This document shows, in pieces, positions 37,316-46,555 of a stretch of DNA of 64,000 nucleotides. The notes beneath the pieces are model-generated. The model worked only from the letters and a program-made list of their open reading frames with translations. It made no database searches and was not told where the DNA came from. This DNA is from Pseudomonas oryzihabitans. Lineage in GTDB: Bacteria; Pseudomonadota; Gammaproteobacteria; Pseudomonadales; Pseudomonadaceae. The stretch covers positions 124,001 through 188,000 of the forward strand of contig NZ_VDND01000004.1 of assembly GCF_007665395.1 (NCBI RefSeq), written 5' to 3'. The position numbers and the translations under genes were made by a program. How positions within the stretch are numbered: position 1 is the first letter of the stretch; the number at the start of each line of letters is the position of its first letter.

Positions 37316-38839
37316 ATGTACGCCGACGACACCGATCGCCCCCACCACCGCGGCCTCCTGCTGCTGAGCATCACCCTCATGGTGCTGGTGTATTTTCTCG
37401 ACAACCTGTCCATCGCCCTGGCCAATCGTTACGTCTATGGCGGCCTGGGCATCGACCAGCGCAGCTATAGCCTGGCTACCGCCTGCTACAGCGCCGCGGT
37501 CATCCTCAGCAGCGCACCGCACCAGTGGTTCGCCCAGCGCCTGGGCTATCGCAACCTGATCTTCGCCGCCGTCGGCATCCACCTCGTCGGCCAGGGGTGC
37601 TGCCTGCTGGCCACCGACCTGCCGACCTTCATCGCCGGGCGCGTCCTGATGGGCGCCGGCGCCGCCACCTTCTTCGCCGGGGCGCGGGTGCTGGTGCAGA
37701 TGTACTTCTCCGGGCCCCAGTTGCCGACCGGCATCCGCGCCTTCGCCTCCGGCGTGCCCCTGGGCGGGGCCCTGGCTTCCTTCACCACCGCGGAGCTGCT
37801 GGAAGGGCATCAATGGCGCGCCATCTTCCTGGTGCCGGCCCTGGCGTGCCTGCTGGTGGCGATCTGCGTCTGGCTGTCGCTGCCGCGGCGCTCCCATCCG
37901 CTGCAGAATTCCGGCGCGCCTTCGCTCCTTTCCATGGTGCTGCTCGCCGCCGGCAGCCTGCTGCTGACCACCACCACCCAGCGGCTGGCCTTCGACTTCT
38001 TCAGCGATGGCCTGTGGCTGGCGCTGGAGCTGCTGCTGGGGGCGGCCATCCTCGGGCTGTACGTCTACTACGAGCGGGGCCTGGCGCGGCCGACGCTGGA
38101 CTTCAAGCATGCCATCACCCCCGGCTTTCTCGCCGGCATGCTGTTCATGATGCTCAACTACTTCCTGCTCGGCGCCTACAACTTCATCATCCCCCAGTAC
38201 GTGGTCAACGGCCTGCAACTGCCGGTGTACACCGCCGGGGGCGTCATGGCGCTGGGCTGGTTGTGCGGCCTGGTGCCGCTGCTGATGATCACCTCGGTCT
38301 GGCTGCGCGACCGCTTTCCCTGGGGCGGCTTCCGCAAGTACCTGGTCGCCGGCTATCTGCTGCTGGCCGGCTATGGCTTCTGGATGGTGCGCCAGCACGC
38401 CGACGTCCCCCTCTACCAGCAACTGGTCCCGGGGCTGATGATGCACGGCACCTACCTGATCGGCACCTTCGCGGTGATCATCATGTACACCTTCATGCGC
38501 GTCGAACCGGCCTACTTCAGCCAGGCCTACCAGATCAAGAACATGACCCAGCAGCTGGTCATGCCGATGGGCATCGTGCTGTCCAACGTCTTCCTGCAAT
38601 GGCGCGATGCCTTCCATACCACGGTGCTCAGCGCCGCGGTCACCCCCTATGCCCGGACCTACCAGGCCTATGGCGAGCGCTACCGGCAGGCCACCGGCGC
38701 CGACAGTGCCCTCGCCCAGATCTCCAGCCTGGTCACCCGCCAGAGCCAGGTGCTGGGCTATCTCGACTATTTCTGGCTGGTCGGCTGGGTCGGCCTGGCG
38801 CTGGCCGCCTACATGGCCGTGCAGCGGCATTTCCGCTAG
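37316..38839 (+). CDS. MFS transporter, DHA2-like
   Basis: The 507-residue polytopic membrane protein has about 14 hydrophobic segments, the size and layout of the EmrB/DHA2 drug:H+ antiporter group. It lacks the classical GxLaDrxGrkxxl loop in strict form; the equivalent after helix 2 reads [10 protein letters not shown]. No adaptor (EmrA-like) gene is adjacent, and no regulator is seen, so the substrate is unknown. It starts with ATG at 37316 about 110 bp after the DpkA-like gene. Both genes lie at the junction between two blocks that are far apart in PAO1. Confidence 0.75.
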   Translation: MYADDTDRPHHRGLLLLSITLMVLVYFLDNLSIALANRYVYGGLGIDQRSYSLATACYSAAVILSSAPHQWFAQRLGYRNLIFAAVGIHLVGQGCCLLATDLPTFIAGRVLMGAGAATFFAGARVLVQMYFSGPQLPTGIRAFASGVPLGGALASFTTAELLEGHQWRAIFLVPALACLLVAICVWLSLPRRSHPLQNSGAPSLLSMVLLAAGSLLLTTTTQRLAFDFFSDGLWLALELLLGAAILGLYVYYERGLARPTLDFKHAITPGFLAGMLFMMLNYFLLGAYNFIIPQYVVNGLQLPVYTAGGVMALGWLCGLVPLLMITSVWLRDRFPWGGFRKYLVAGYLLLAGYGFWMVRQHADVPLYQQLVPGLMMHGTYLIGTFAVIIMYTFMRVEPAYFSQAYQIKNMTQQLVMPMGIVLSNVFLQWRDAFHTTVLSAAVTPYARTYQAYGERYRQATGADSALAQISSLVTRQSQVLGYLDYFWLVGWVGLALAAYMAVQRHFR

Positions 38840-39030
38840 GGCGGCGCGATTGCCCATCCTTAAGCCGACGTTCAGCTAGCCACCACCATAATGCCGGCTT
38901 TTGCAGGCGGCAGCGGCCGCCTGGAGACGGCGTCGGTCGGCCGCGCCCCGGTCGGTCCGGAGCTTGCATTGCTGGGCTGTCGGGCTTTGTGGAACAATGC
39001 GGGCAACGACATTTTTCAAGGGTGGCAGCC
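38840..39030. other. Intergenic region upstream of rppH
   Basis: About 190 bp hold the rppH promoter region. I see no clear hairpin terminator for the MFS gene and no convincing -35/-10 pair, although TTGCATTGCTGGGCTG around 38964-38979 and ACAATG near 38994 are possible parts. Confidence 0.35.
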
Positions 39031-39504
39031 GTGATCGACGCTGATGGTTTTCGCCCCAATGTCGGCATCATTCTCGCCAACGATGCCGGCCAGGTACTGT
39101 GGGCCCGCCGGATCAACCAGGATGCCTGGCAGTTTCCCCAGGGTGGGATCGATGACCGGGAAACGCCCGAAGAGGCGCTGTACCGGGAGCTGAACGAAGA
39201 GGTGGGGCTGAGTCCGGATGATGTCCGTATCCTGGCCTGTACCCGTGGTTGGCTGAGGTATCGGCTGCCGCAGCGCATGGTGCGTACCCACAGCCGTCCG
39301 CTGTGCATCGGCCAGAAGCAGAAGTGGTTCCTGCTGCGGCTGACCGCGGAAGAGCAACGCGTACGCATGGATGTCACCGGCAAGCCGGAATTCGATGGCT
39401 GGCGCTGGGTAAGCTACTGGTACCCCCTGGGCCAGGTGGTGACCTTCAAGCGAGAGGTCTATCGGCGGGCGCTCAAGGAGTTGGCACCCCGCTTGCTGGC
39501 CTGA
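39031..39504 (+). CDS. rppH: RNA pyrophosphohydrolase RppH
   Basis: The 157-residue Nudix hydrolase removes pyrophosphate from 5'-triphosphorylated mRNA, which triggers RNase E decay. The Nudix box [20 protein letters not shown] is intact. The protein starts with GTG at 39031 ([17 protein letters not shown]), the family's usual N-terminus. The frame is open far upstream, but that stretch is a shadow of the MFS gene. ptsP follows after 111 bp, the standard pseudomonad pair. Confidence 0.96.
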   Translation: MIDADGFRPNVGIILANDAGQVLWARRINQDAWQFPQGGIDDRETPEEALYRELNEEVGLSPDDVRILACTRGWLRYRLPQRMVRTHSRPLCIGQKQKWFLLRLTAEEQRVRMDVTGKPEFDGWRWVSYWYPLGQVVTFKREVYRRALKELAPRLLA

Positions 39505-39543
39505 TTACCGGTACGGCCGGTGCGAAAGAGGTGAGGAGAAGCT

Positions 39544-39615
39544 GTGGTCATGCAGGATGAACGACACGTGATGCACGCCGGCGAGTCCGCCGGGCGTCGA
39601 CTGCGGAGGCGCTAG
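39544..39615 (+). CDS. Possible short leader ORF upstream of ptsP
   Basis: A GTG at 39544, preceded by GAGGAG at 5-nt spacing, opens a 23-codon frame (MVMQDERHVMHAGESAGRRL then RRR) whose TAG ends on the base before the ptsP ATG. The Shine-Dalgarno of ptsP (GGAGG, 39605-39609) lies inside its last codons, including the rare Arg codon AGG. This geometry would couple ptsP translation to the leader. It is too short for coding statistics, and no homologue is known to me. Confidence 0.3.
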   Translation: MVMQDERHVMHAGESAGRRLRRR

Positions 39616-41895
39616 ATGCTTGCAGTTCTGCGCAAGATCGTCCAGGAGGTCAATGCCGCCAAGGATCTGGGGTCGGCACTGTCCATCATCGTGCAGCGTG
39701 TCCGCGCGGCCATGCAGTCGCAGGTCTGCTCCGTCTATCTGCTGGACCCGGACACCAACCGTTTCGTGCTGATGGCCACCGAAGGCCTGAACAAGAAGTC
39801 CATCGGCCGGGTCAGCATGGCCCCCAACGAGGGCCTGGTCGGCCTGGTCGGCACCCGCGAGGAGCCGCTCAATCTCGAGGACGCCGCCAGCCATCCCCGT
39901 TTCCGCTATTTCGCCGAGACCGGCGAAGAACGCTACGCCTCCTTCCTCGGTGCGCCCATCATCCACCACCGCCGGGTGATGGGCGTGCTGGTGGTGCAGC
40001 AGAAGGAGCGCCGCCAGTTCGACGAGGGCGAGGAAGCCTTCCTGGTGACCATGAGCGCCCAGCTCGCCGGGGTCATCGCCCATGCCGAGGCCACCGGGAC
40101 CATCCGCGGCCTGGACCGGCAGGGCAAGGGCATCCAGGAAGCCCGCTTCGTCGGCATCCCCGGTTCGCCCGGCGTCGGTGTCGGCAAGGCCGTGGTGGTG
40201 CTGCCGCCCGCCGACCTGGAAGTGGTCCCCGACAAGACCGTGACCGACATCGACGCCGAGCTGCAACTGTTCCGCACCGCCCTGGAAGGGGTGCGGGCGG
40301 ACATGAAGGCGTTGTCCAAGCGCCTGTCCACCCAGCTGCGCAAGGAAGAGCGGGCGCTGTTCGACGTCTACCTGATGATGCTCGACGACGCCGCCCTCGG
40401 TAACGAGGTGACCACCATCATCAAGAGTGGCCAATGGGCCCAGGGCGCCCTGCGCCAGGTGGTGATGGAGCATGTCCAGCGCTTCGAGCTGATGGACGAC
40501 GCCTATCTGCGCGAACGGGCCGCCGACGTGCGCGACCTGGGTCGCCGGCTGCTGGCCTATCTGCAGCAGGCCCACCAGGCCTGCCTGATCTATCCCGAGA
40601 ACACCATCCTGGTCAGCGAGGAACTCTCGCCGGCCATGCTCGGCGAGGTACCCGAGGGCCGCTTGGTCGGCCTCATCTCGGTACTCGGCTCGGGCAACTC
40701 CCACGTCGCCATCCTGGCCCGCGCCATGGGCGTGCCGACCGTGATGGGCGCGGTGGACCTGCCGTATTCCAAGGTGGACGGCATCGACCTCATCGTCGAC
40801 GGCTACCACGGCGAGATCTTCACCAACCCGTCGCCGACGCTGATCAAGCAGTATGGCGACGTGGTGGAAGAGGAGCGCCAGCTGACCCAGGGCCTCGATG
40901 CCCTGCGCAGCCTGCCCTGCGAGACCCTCGATGGCCACCGCATGCCGCTATGGGTCAACACCGGCCTCATGGCCGACGTCGCCCGCGCCCAGCAGCGTGG
41001 CGCCGAAGGGGTAGGGCTGTACCGCACCGAAGTCCCCTTCATGGTCAACGAGCGTTTCCCCAGCGAGAAGGAGCAGCTCTCCATCTATCGCGAGCAGTTG
41101 GCCGCCTTCCATCCGGCGCCGGTGACCATGCGCACCCTGGACGTCGGCGGCGACAAGGCGCTGTCCTATTTCCCGATCAAGGAAGACAACCCCTTCCTCG
41201 GCTGGCGCGGCATTCGCGTCACCCTCGACCACCCGGAAATCTTCCTGGTGCAGACCCGCGCCATGCTCAAGGCCAGCGAGGGGCTGAACAACCTGCGCAT
41301 CATGCTGCCGATGATCTCCGGCGTGCACGAGGTGGAGGAGTCCCAGCACCTGCTGCACCGTGCCTGGTGCGAGGTGCGTGACGAAGGCGTCGACATCCCC
41401 ATGCCGCCGGTGGGCGTCATGGTCGAGGTGCCCTCGGCGGTCTACCAGGCCCGCGACCTGGCCCGCCAGGTGGACTTCATCTCGGTGGGCTCCAACGACC
41501 TCACCCAGTACCTGCTGGCGGTGGATCGCAACAACCCGCGGGTGGCCGATCTCTACGACTACTTCCACCCGGCGGTGCTGCAGGCGCTGCAGCAGGTGGT
41601 CGACGGGGCCCACGCCGAAGGGGTGCCGGTGAGCATCTGCGGCGAGATGGCCGGCGACCCGGCGGCAGCCGTGCTGCTCATGGGCATGGGTTTCGACACC
41701 CTGTCGATGAATGCCACCAACCTACCCAAGGTGAAATGGCTGCTGCGCCAGGTCACCCTGGAGAAGGCTCGCGAGCTGGTCCAGCAGATGCGCCAGATCG
41801 ACAACCCCCAGGTCATCCACAGCGCCCTGCACCTGGCCTTGCGCAACCTCGGACTGGGCCGGGTGATCAACCCGGCAGCCAGCGTCCAGAACTGA
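39616..41895 (+). CDS. ptsP: Nitrogen PTS enzyme I (PtsP, EI-Ntr)
   Basis: The 759-residue phosphotransferase takes phosphate from PEP and passes it to NPr and then EIIA-Ntr. An N-terminal GAF domain (about 17-155) senses small molecules (glutamine and 2-oxoglutarate are proposed signals). It is followed by the EI N-terminal domain (about 170-390) with the phosphorylated His near residue 363 in LGSGNSHVAILARAMG, and the PEP-binding TIM barrel (about 420-740) with LYRTEVPFM and VSICGEMAGDP. The start is ATG at 39616. It influences nitrogen and carbon balance and virulence in pseudomonads. Confidence 0.96.
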   Translation: MLAVLRKIVQEVNAAKDLGSALSIIVQRVRAAMQSQVCSVYLLDPDTNRFVLMATEGLNKKSIGRVSMAPNEGLVGLVGTREEPLNLEDAASHPRFRYFAETGEERYASFLGAPIIHHRRVMGVLVVQQKERRQFDEGEEAFLVTMSAQLAGVIAHAEATGTIRGLDRQGKGIQEARFVGIPGSPGVGVGKAVVVLPPADLEVVPDKTVTDIDAELQLFRTALEGVRADMKALSKRLSTQLRKEERALFDVYLMMLDDAALGNEVTTIIKSGQWAQGALRQVVMEHVQRFELMDDAYLRERAADVRDLGRRLLAYLQQAHQACLIYPENTILVSEELSPAMLGEVPEGRLVGLISVLGSGNSHVAILARAMGVPTVMGAVDLPYSKVDGIDLIVDGYHGEIFTNPSPTLIKQYGDVVEEERQLTQGLDALRSLPCETLDGHRMPLWVNTGLMADVARAQQRGAEGVGLYRTEVPFMVNERFPSEKEQLSIYREQLAAFHPAPVTMRTLDVGGDKALSYFPIKEDNPFLGWRGIRVTLDHPEIFLVQTRAMLKASEGLNNLRIMLPMISGVHEVEESQHLLHRAWCEVRDEGVDIPMPPVGVMVEVPSAVYQARDLARQVDFISVGSNDLTQYLLAVDRNNPRVADLYDYFHPAVLQALQQVVDGAHAEGVPVSICGEMAGDPAAAVLLMGMGFDTLSMNATNLPKVKWLLRQVTLEKARELVQQMRQIDNPQVIHSALHLALRNLGLGRVINPAASVQN

Positions 41896-41971
41896 GCGTG
41901 CCAGGCGGGGGCATCGCTTCCCGCCCGGCAGGTAGCGGCGTACCATGCCGCTTCTTGCGCCCGAGGTGATG

Positions 41972-42754
41972 ATGGATCTGTTGCTCTTCCTGGTTCTCGG
42001 TGCCTGCGCCGGGGTACTGGCCGGCCTGTTCGGGGTCGGTGGCGGCCTGATCATCGTGCCGGTGCTGGTCTACAGCTTCACCGCCAAGGGACTCGCGCCG
42101 GACATCCTCACCCACCTGGCCGTGGGGACCTCGCTGGCCACCATCGTCTTCACCTCGCTCAATTCGGTCTGGGCCCACCATCGACTCGGCGCGGTGCGCT
42201 GGCGACTGTTCGCCTGGATGGCGCTGGGCATCGTCTTCGGCAGCGCCCTGGGCGCCGTCACCGCCGCCGCCATCCACGGACCGCTGCTGCAGAAGATCAT
42301 CGGCACCTTCGCCCTCCTGATCGCCGTGCAACTGGCGCTGGACCTGCGGCCCCAGGCCCAGGCCCGCGAGCCGGGCAAGCCGGAGCTGACGCTGGCGGGC
42401 GTGGTGATCGGCTGGGCCTCGGCGATCTTCGGCATCGGTGGCGGCTCGCTCACCGTGCCCTTCCTGGTCTGGCGCAGCCTGTCGATGCAGCAGGCGGTCG
42501 CCACCTCGGCGGCCTGCGGGCTGCCCATCGCCCTGTCCGGTGCCCTGGCGTTCATCGTCGTCGGCTGGCGGGAGCCGGGGCTGCCGGCCTGGAGCCTGGG
42601 CTACGTCTATCTCCCGGCGCTACTCGGCATCGCCCTGACCAGCATGTTCTTCGCGCGCTTCGGCGCCCGCCTGGCCCATCGCCTGTCGCCCCGGCTGCTC
42701 AAGCGCCTGTTCGCGCTGCTGCTGTTCGGCGTCGGTCTCAACTTCCTACTTTGA
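41972..42754 (+). CDS. TauE/SafE (TSUP) family membrane permease
   Basis: The approximately 260-residue protein has seven to eight hydrophobic segments and the duplicated TSUP motif: [15 protein letters not shown] in the first half and [17 protein letters not shown] in the second. Members export or import sulfite, sulfoacetate or related organosulfur anions, but the substrate here is unknown. In-frame ATGs at 41945, 41969 and 41972 are possible; I prefer the last because GAGG lies 5 nt ahead. It lies between ptsP and lgt, as in other pseudomonads. Confidence 0.85.
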   Translation: MDLLLFLVLGACAGVLAGLFGVGGGLIIVPVLVYSFTAKGLAPDILTHLAVGTSLATIVFTSLNSVWAHHRLGAVRWRLFAWMALGIVFGSALGAVTAAAIHGPLLQKIIGTFALLIAVQLALDLRPQAQAREPGKPELTLAGVVIGWASAIFGIGGGSLTVPFLVWRSLSMQQAVATSAACGLPIALSGALAFIVVGWREPGLPAWSLGYVYLPALLGIALTSMFFARFGARLAHRLSPRLLKRLFALLLFGVGLNFLL

Positions 42755-42773
42755 TCCCTTCCAAGGAGGCACC

Positions 42774-43586
42774 ATGCTGCCGTATCCGCAAATAGACCCG
42801 GTGGCCCTGTCGCTGGGGCCGCTGAAGATCCACTGGTACGGCCTCATGTACCTGGTGGGGATCGGCGGCGCCTGGTGGCTGGCCAAGCGCCGGCTGAATC
42901 GCTTCGATCCGCGCTGGACCAGCGAGACCCTCTCCGACCTGGTGTTCTGGGTGGCACTGGGGGTCATCGCCGGCGGGCGCCTGGGCTATGTGCTGTTCTA
43001 CAACCTGGCGGAGTACATCGCCAATCCGACGCTGATCTTCGAGGTCTGGAAGGGCGGCATGTCCTTTCACGGCGGCCTGCTCGGGGTCATCCTGGCGGTC
43101 TGGTGGTTCGGCAAGCGCCATGACAAGGGCTTCTTCGAACTGATGGACTTCATCGCGCCGCTGGTGCCCATCGGCCTCGGCGCGGGCCGCATCGGCAACT
43201 TCATCAACGCCGAACTCTGGGGCAAGCCCACCGACGTGCCCTGGGCGATGATCTTCCCGCCCTACAGCGATCCGGCCCAGCTGCCGCGCCATCCCTCGCA
43301 GCTCTACCAGTTCGCCCTGGAAGGCTTGGCGCTGTTCGTCATCCTCTGGCTCTACTCGCGCAAGCCGCGGCCGACCATGGCCGTGTCCGGCCTGTTCGTG
43401 CTCTGCTACGGCATCTTCCGCTTCATCGTCGAATTCGTCCGGGTGCCCGATGCCCAGCTCGGCTACCTGGCCTGGGGCTGGCTGACCATGGGCCAGGTGC
43501 TCTGCGTGCCCATGGTGCTCGGCGGTATCGCGCTCATGGTCTACGCCTACCGTCGCGCGCCTCAGCCGGTCGTCCGCACCGAGTGA
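42774..43586 (+). CDS. lgt: Prolipoprotein diacylglyceryl transferase
   Basis: The 270-residue inner-membrane enzyme adds diacylglycerol to the lipobox cysteine of preprolipoproteins. The Lgt signature [18 protein letters not shown] is present, along with the N-terminal [10 protein letters not shown] and the FHGGLLG motif. Seven membrane segments are expected and visible. The thymidylate synthase gene thyA, which normally follows lgt in Pseudomonas, is absent here. Confidence 0.96.
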   Translation: MLPYPQIDPVALSLGPLKIHWYGLMYLVGIGGAWWLAKRRLNRFDPRWTSETLSDLVFWVALGVIAGGRLGYVLFYNLAEYIANPTLIFEVWKGGMSFHGGLLGVILAVWWFGKRHDKGFFELMDFIAPLVPIGLGAGRIGNFINAELWGKPTDVPWAMIFPPYSDPAQLPRHPSQLYQFALEGLALFVILWLYSRKPRPTMAVSGLFVLCYGIFRFIVEFVRVPDAQLGYLAWGWLTMGQVLCVPMVLGGIALMVYAYRRAPQPVVRTE

Positions 43587-43596
43587 CGTCCGGGGA

Positions 43597-43621
43597 CCGC
43601 CCGCATGACAAGTGCGGGCGG
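43597..43621. repeat. Palindrome overlapping the promoter of the small membrane protein gene
   Basis: CCGCCCGCA at 43597-43605 is the exact complement of 43613-43621 with a 7-nt loop. It follows lgt and could serve as its terminator, although no T-run follows. It also spans the -35 region of the next gene and could be an operator. Confidence 0.5.
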
Positions 43622-43632
43622 CCTGTTATAGT
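43605..43632 (+). promoter_or_regulatory. Probable promoter of the small exported membrane protein gene
   Basis: ATGACA at 43605-43610 and TATAGT at 43627-43632 are 16 bp apart, 39 bp before the ATG at 43672. Confidence 0.55.
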
Positions 43633-43671
43633 TCAGGGACCTCCACCACAACCGCGCAAGGGATCAGCCGT

Positions 43672-44031
43672 ATGAATCCGTTCCGTAGCCTGGCGGCCGT
43701 GCTGGCCCTGGCATTGACCTGCCAGGTCATGCCGGCGCAGGCGCAGCAGGCCCAGGGTGACGTCACCGAATACCAGACCGCCGACCAGGCGTTCGGTGAA
43801 GCCCAGGCGCCAGAGGCCTTCTCCATGATCGGTGATCTGTTGATCGCGCGGCCGTTGCTGATCGCCGCCACCGTGATCGGCGCGGGTGCCTTCGTGGTGA
43901 GCCTGCCGTTCACCGCCGCGGGCGGCAATGTTGGCAAGGCCGGCAAGGCGCTGGTGGTCGAGCCGGGCAAGGCGGCTTTCGTGCGCTGCCTGGGCTGCAC
44001 CCAGAGCGGTTACGGTCGTACCAACGACTAG
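43672..44031 (+). CDS. Small exported/membrane hypothetical protein
   Basis: The 119-residue protein starts with a signal peptide cut after QAQA or MPAQA (near residue 23). It then has an acidic stretch, a hydrophobic segment (about 50-82, [23 protein letters not shown]) and a short tail with CLGC. I recall similar small proteins in other pseudomonads that are sometimes labelled multidrug transporter, but nothing visible supports that role. The two cysteines in RCLGCTQ could bind metal or form a disulfide. Confidence 0.72.
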   Translation: MNPFRSLAAVLALALTCQVMPAQAQQAQGDVTEYQTADQAFGEAQAPEAFSMIGDLLIARPLLIAATVIGAGAFVVSLPFTAAGGNVGKAGKALVVEPGKAAFVRCLGCTQSGYGRTND

Positions 44032-44047
44032 CGCGTGAGGCCAGGTA

Positions 44048-44332
<285 letters not shown>

Positions 44333-44398
44333 TCAAAAGTCAGGCGCGCATTTTGCCCCATCCGCGCGCCGGCTGCACCCGACAGTCCTTGGGGTTAA

Positions 44399-44983
<585 letters not shown>

Positions 44984-45988
44984 TTATCGGCCGGATGGCG
45001 GTGACAGCTGGCTGACCAGCCAGTCGGGTATGCGTCTTTCCAGATAGTAGTCGGGGGCGCGAAAGGCACCGCCGACGAAGCCGACGTGGCCGCCATGGGG
45101 CAACCGCTCGAAGAGGGTGCCGGGTGCCAGTTCGGCGCGGGCGGGCAGGGCATCGGTGCCGATGAAGGGGTCGTCCTCGGCCTGGATCAGCAGGGTGGGG
45201 ATGCGGATGCCAGCCAGGTAGTAGCGGCTGGAGGCCTGGCGATAATAGTCCCGGGCATCGCGGAAACCGTGCAGCGGCGCGGTGTATCTGTCGTCGAAGT
45301 CCCAGAAGGTCTTGAGGCCCTCGGGCGGTCCCAGGCGGGCGAGGAGTTCGTGCTGCTCGGGATGCCGCTCGCGGTCGAACAGCGCCTGCTTGTCGCGCAC
45401 GTAGCGCGCCAGTTCGCGGATGAAGTGCCGTTGGTAGATGCGCGAGAAGCCGATGCCGATGCGGTCGGCGCAGAGGTCCAGGCGAAAGGGCACCGAGACC
45501 GCGGCGGCGGCGCGCAGGCCACTGTCGGCGCCGCGTTCGCCCAGGTACTTGAGCAGCACGTTGCCACCCAGGGAAAAACCCACGGCGAACAGCGGGGTCT
45601 GCGGGCGACTGGCCTGCAGGTGGCGGACCACGGCCGCCAGGTCTTCGCTGACGCCGGAGTGGTAGCCGCGCGGCAGGCGGTTGGGTTCGCCGGAGCAGCC
45701 GCGCCAGTTGAGGCCGACGCTGGCCCAGCCGCGGGCGGCGAGGGCGAATTGCAGGCCGAGCACATAGTGGGAGCCGGAGCTGCCGGTGAGGCCGTGGGCG
45801 ATCAGCACCAGTGGCGCCTGGGGATCCTCGGCGTGGTACCAGTCGAGATCGAGGAAGTCGCCATCCTCCAGCCACAGTCGTTCCCGCGGCCGGGTGATGG
45901 GCGGCAGCCGACGCCACAGCGAGCCCCAGAGGGTCTGCAGGTGCGGACCGGGCAGCCAGGGCGCCGGCCGGAAGGGGGCGTCGGTCAC
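44984..45988 (-). CDS. Alpha/beta hydrolase of the YheT family
   Basis: The 334-residue hydrolase has a nucleophile elbow GFSLGGN, an oxyanion region HGLTGSSGSHY, an acid in the AEDDPFIG region and the His in LPHGGHVGFVGG. The YheT/EMB8 family acts on unknown esters. The start is GTG at 45988, overlapping the rsmD stop (GTGA), so translation is coupled. The position between coaD and rsmD corresponds to PA0368/0369-like genes in PAO1, from memory. Confidence 0.82.
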   Translation of the reverse strand: MTDAPFRPAPWLPGPHLQTLWGSLWRRLPPITRPRERLWLEDGDFLDLDWYHAEDPQAPLVLIAHGLTGSSGSHYVLGLQFALAARGWASVGLNWRGCSGEPNRLPRGYHSGVSEDLAAVVRHLQASRPQTPLFAVGFSLGGNVLLKYLGERGADSGLRAAAAVSVPFRLDLCADRIGIGFSRIYQRHFIRELARYVRDKQALFDRERHPEQHELLARLGPPEGLKTFWDFDDRYTAPLHGFRDARDYYRQASSRYYLAGIRIPTLLIQAEDDPFIGTDALPARAELAPGTLFERLPHGGHVGFVGGAFRAPDYYLERRIPDWLVSQLSPPSGR

Positions 45989-46554
45989 GCCTGGCGGTGC
46001 CAGAGGGCGTAGTGGACGTTGCCGGTCTTCTTCTCGCGGTGCAGGTGCCAGGTCGCCGGCAGGGTCAGGCGCGAGGGCTGGGTTTCGCTCTCGGTGTAGA
46101 CCCAGGCGTCCGCGGCCAGCCAGCCGTTGGCTTCCAGGGCCTGGCAGGCCGGCTCGAGAAGCTCCTTGCCAAAGGGCGGGTCGAGGAAGACCAGGTCGAA
46201 GGACTCTGTCACCGGCTTGGCCAGGGCCTGCAGGGCATCGGTCTGGCGCACCTCGGCCTGGGTGCAGCCGAGCGCCTGCAGATGGCTGCGCAGGGCATTG
46301 GCCGCCTGGGCATTGAGGTCGAAGGCCAGGGCCTGGCTGGCGCCGCGGGAGAGGGCCTCCAGCAACAGGGCGCCACTGCCGGCGAAGGGATCGAGCACCC
46401 GGGCGCCGGGGGTGACGGGCGCCAGCCAATTGAACAGGGTCTCGCGGACGCGGTCCGGGGTGGGTCTCAGGCCCAGGGCATCGGGGAACACGAAGCGCCG
46501 GCTACGCCAGTCGCCACCGATGATGCGCAATTGGTTGGCGGTCTTCTGGGCCAT
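45985..46554 (-). CDS. rsmD: 16S rRNA (guanine-966-N2)-methyltransferase RsmD
   Basis: The 189-residue methyltransferase modifies G966 of 16S rRNA. The RIIGGDWRSRRF opening, SAM site LDPFAGSGALLLEAL, and catalytic FLDPPF motif are visible. I chose ATG at 46554 (MAQKTANQLRIIGG); further upstream the frame is a shadow of the M16 gene. One base separates it from the M16 stop. Confidence 0.95.
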   Translation of the reverse strand: MAQKTANQLRIIGGDWRSRRFVFPDALGLRPTPDRVRETLFNWLAPVTPGARVLDPFAGSGALLLEALSRGASQALAFDLNAQAANALRSHLQALGCTQAEVRQTDALQALAKPVTESFDLVFLDPPFGKELLEPACQALEANGWLAADAWVYTESETQPSRLTLPATWHLHREKKTGNVHYALWHRQA

Positions 46555-46555
46555 G

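Noticed and set aside
37525..39030. Long in-frame extension upstream of rppH
   Set aside because: It overlaps the MFS transporter in another frame and is Arg/Pro/Gly-rich. RppH has a normal N-terminus at the GTG at 39031.
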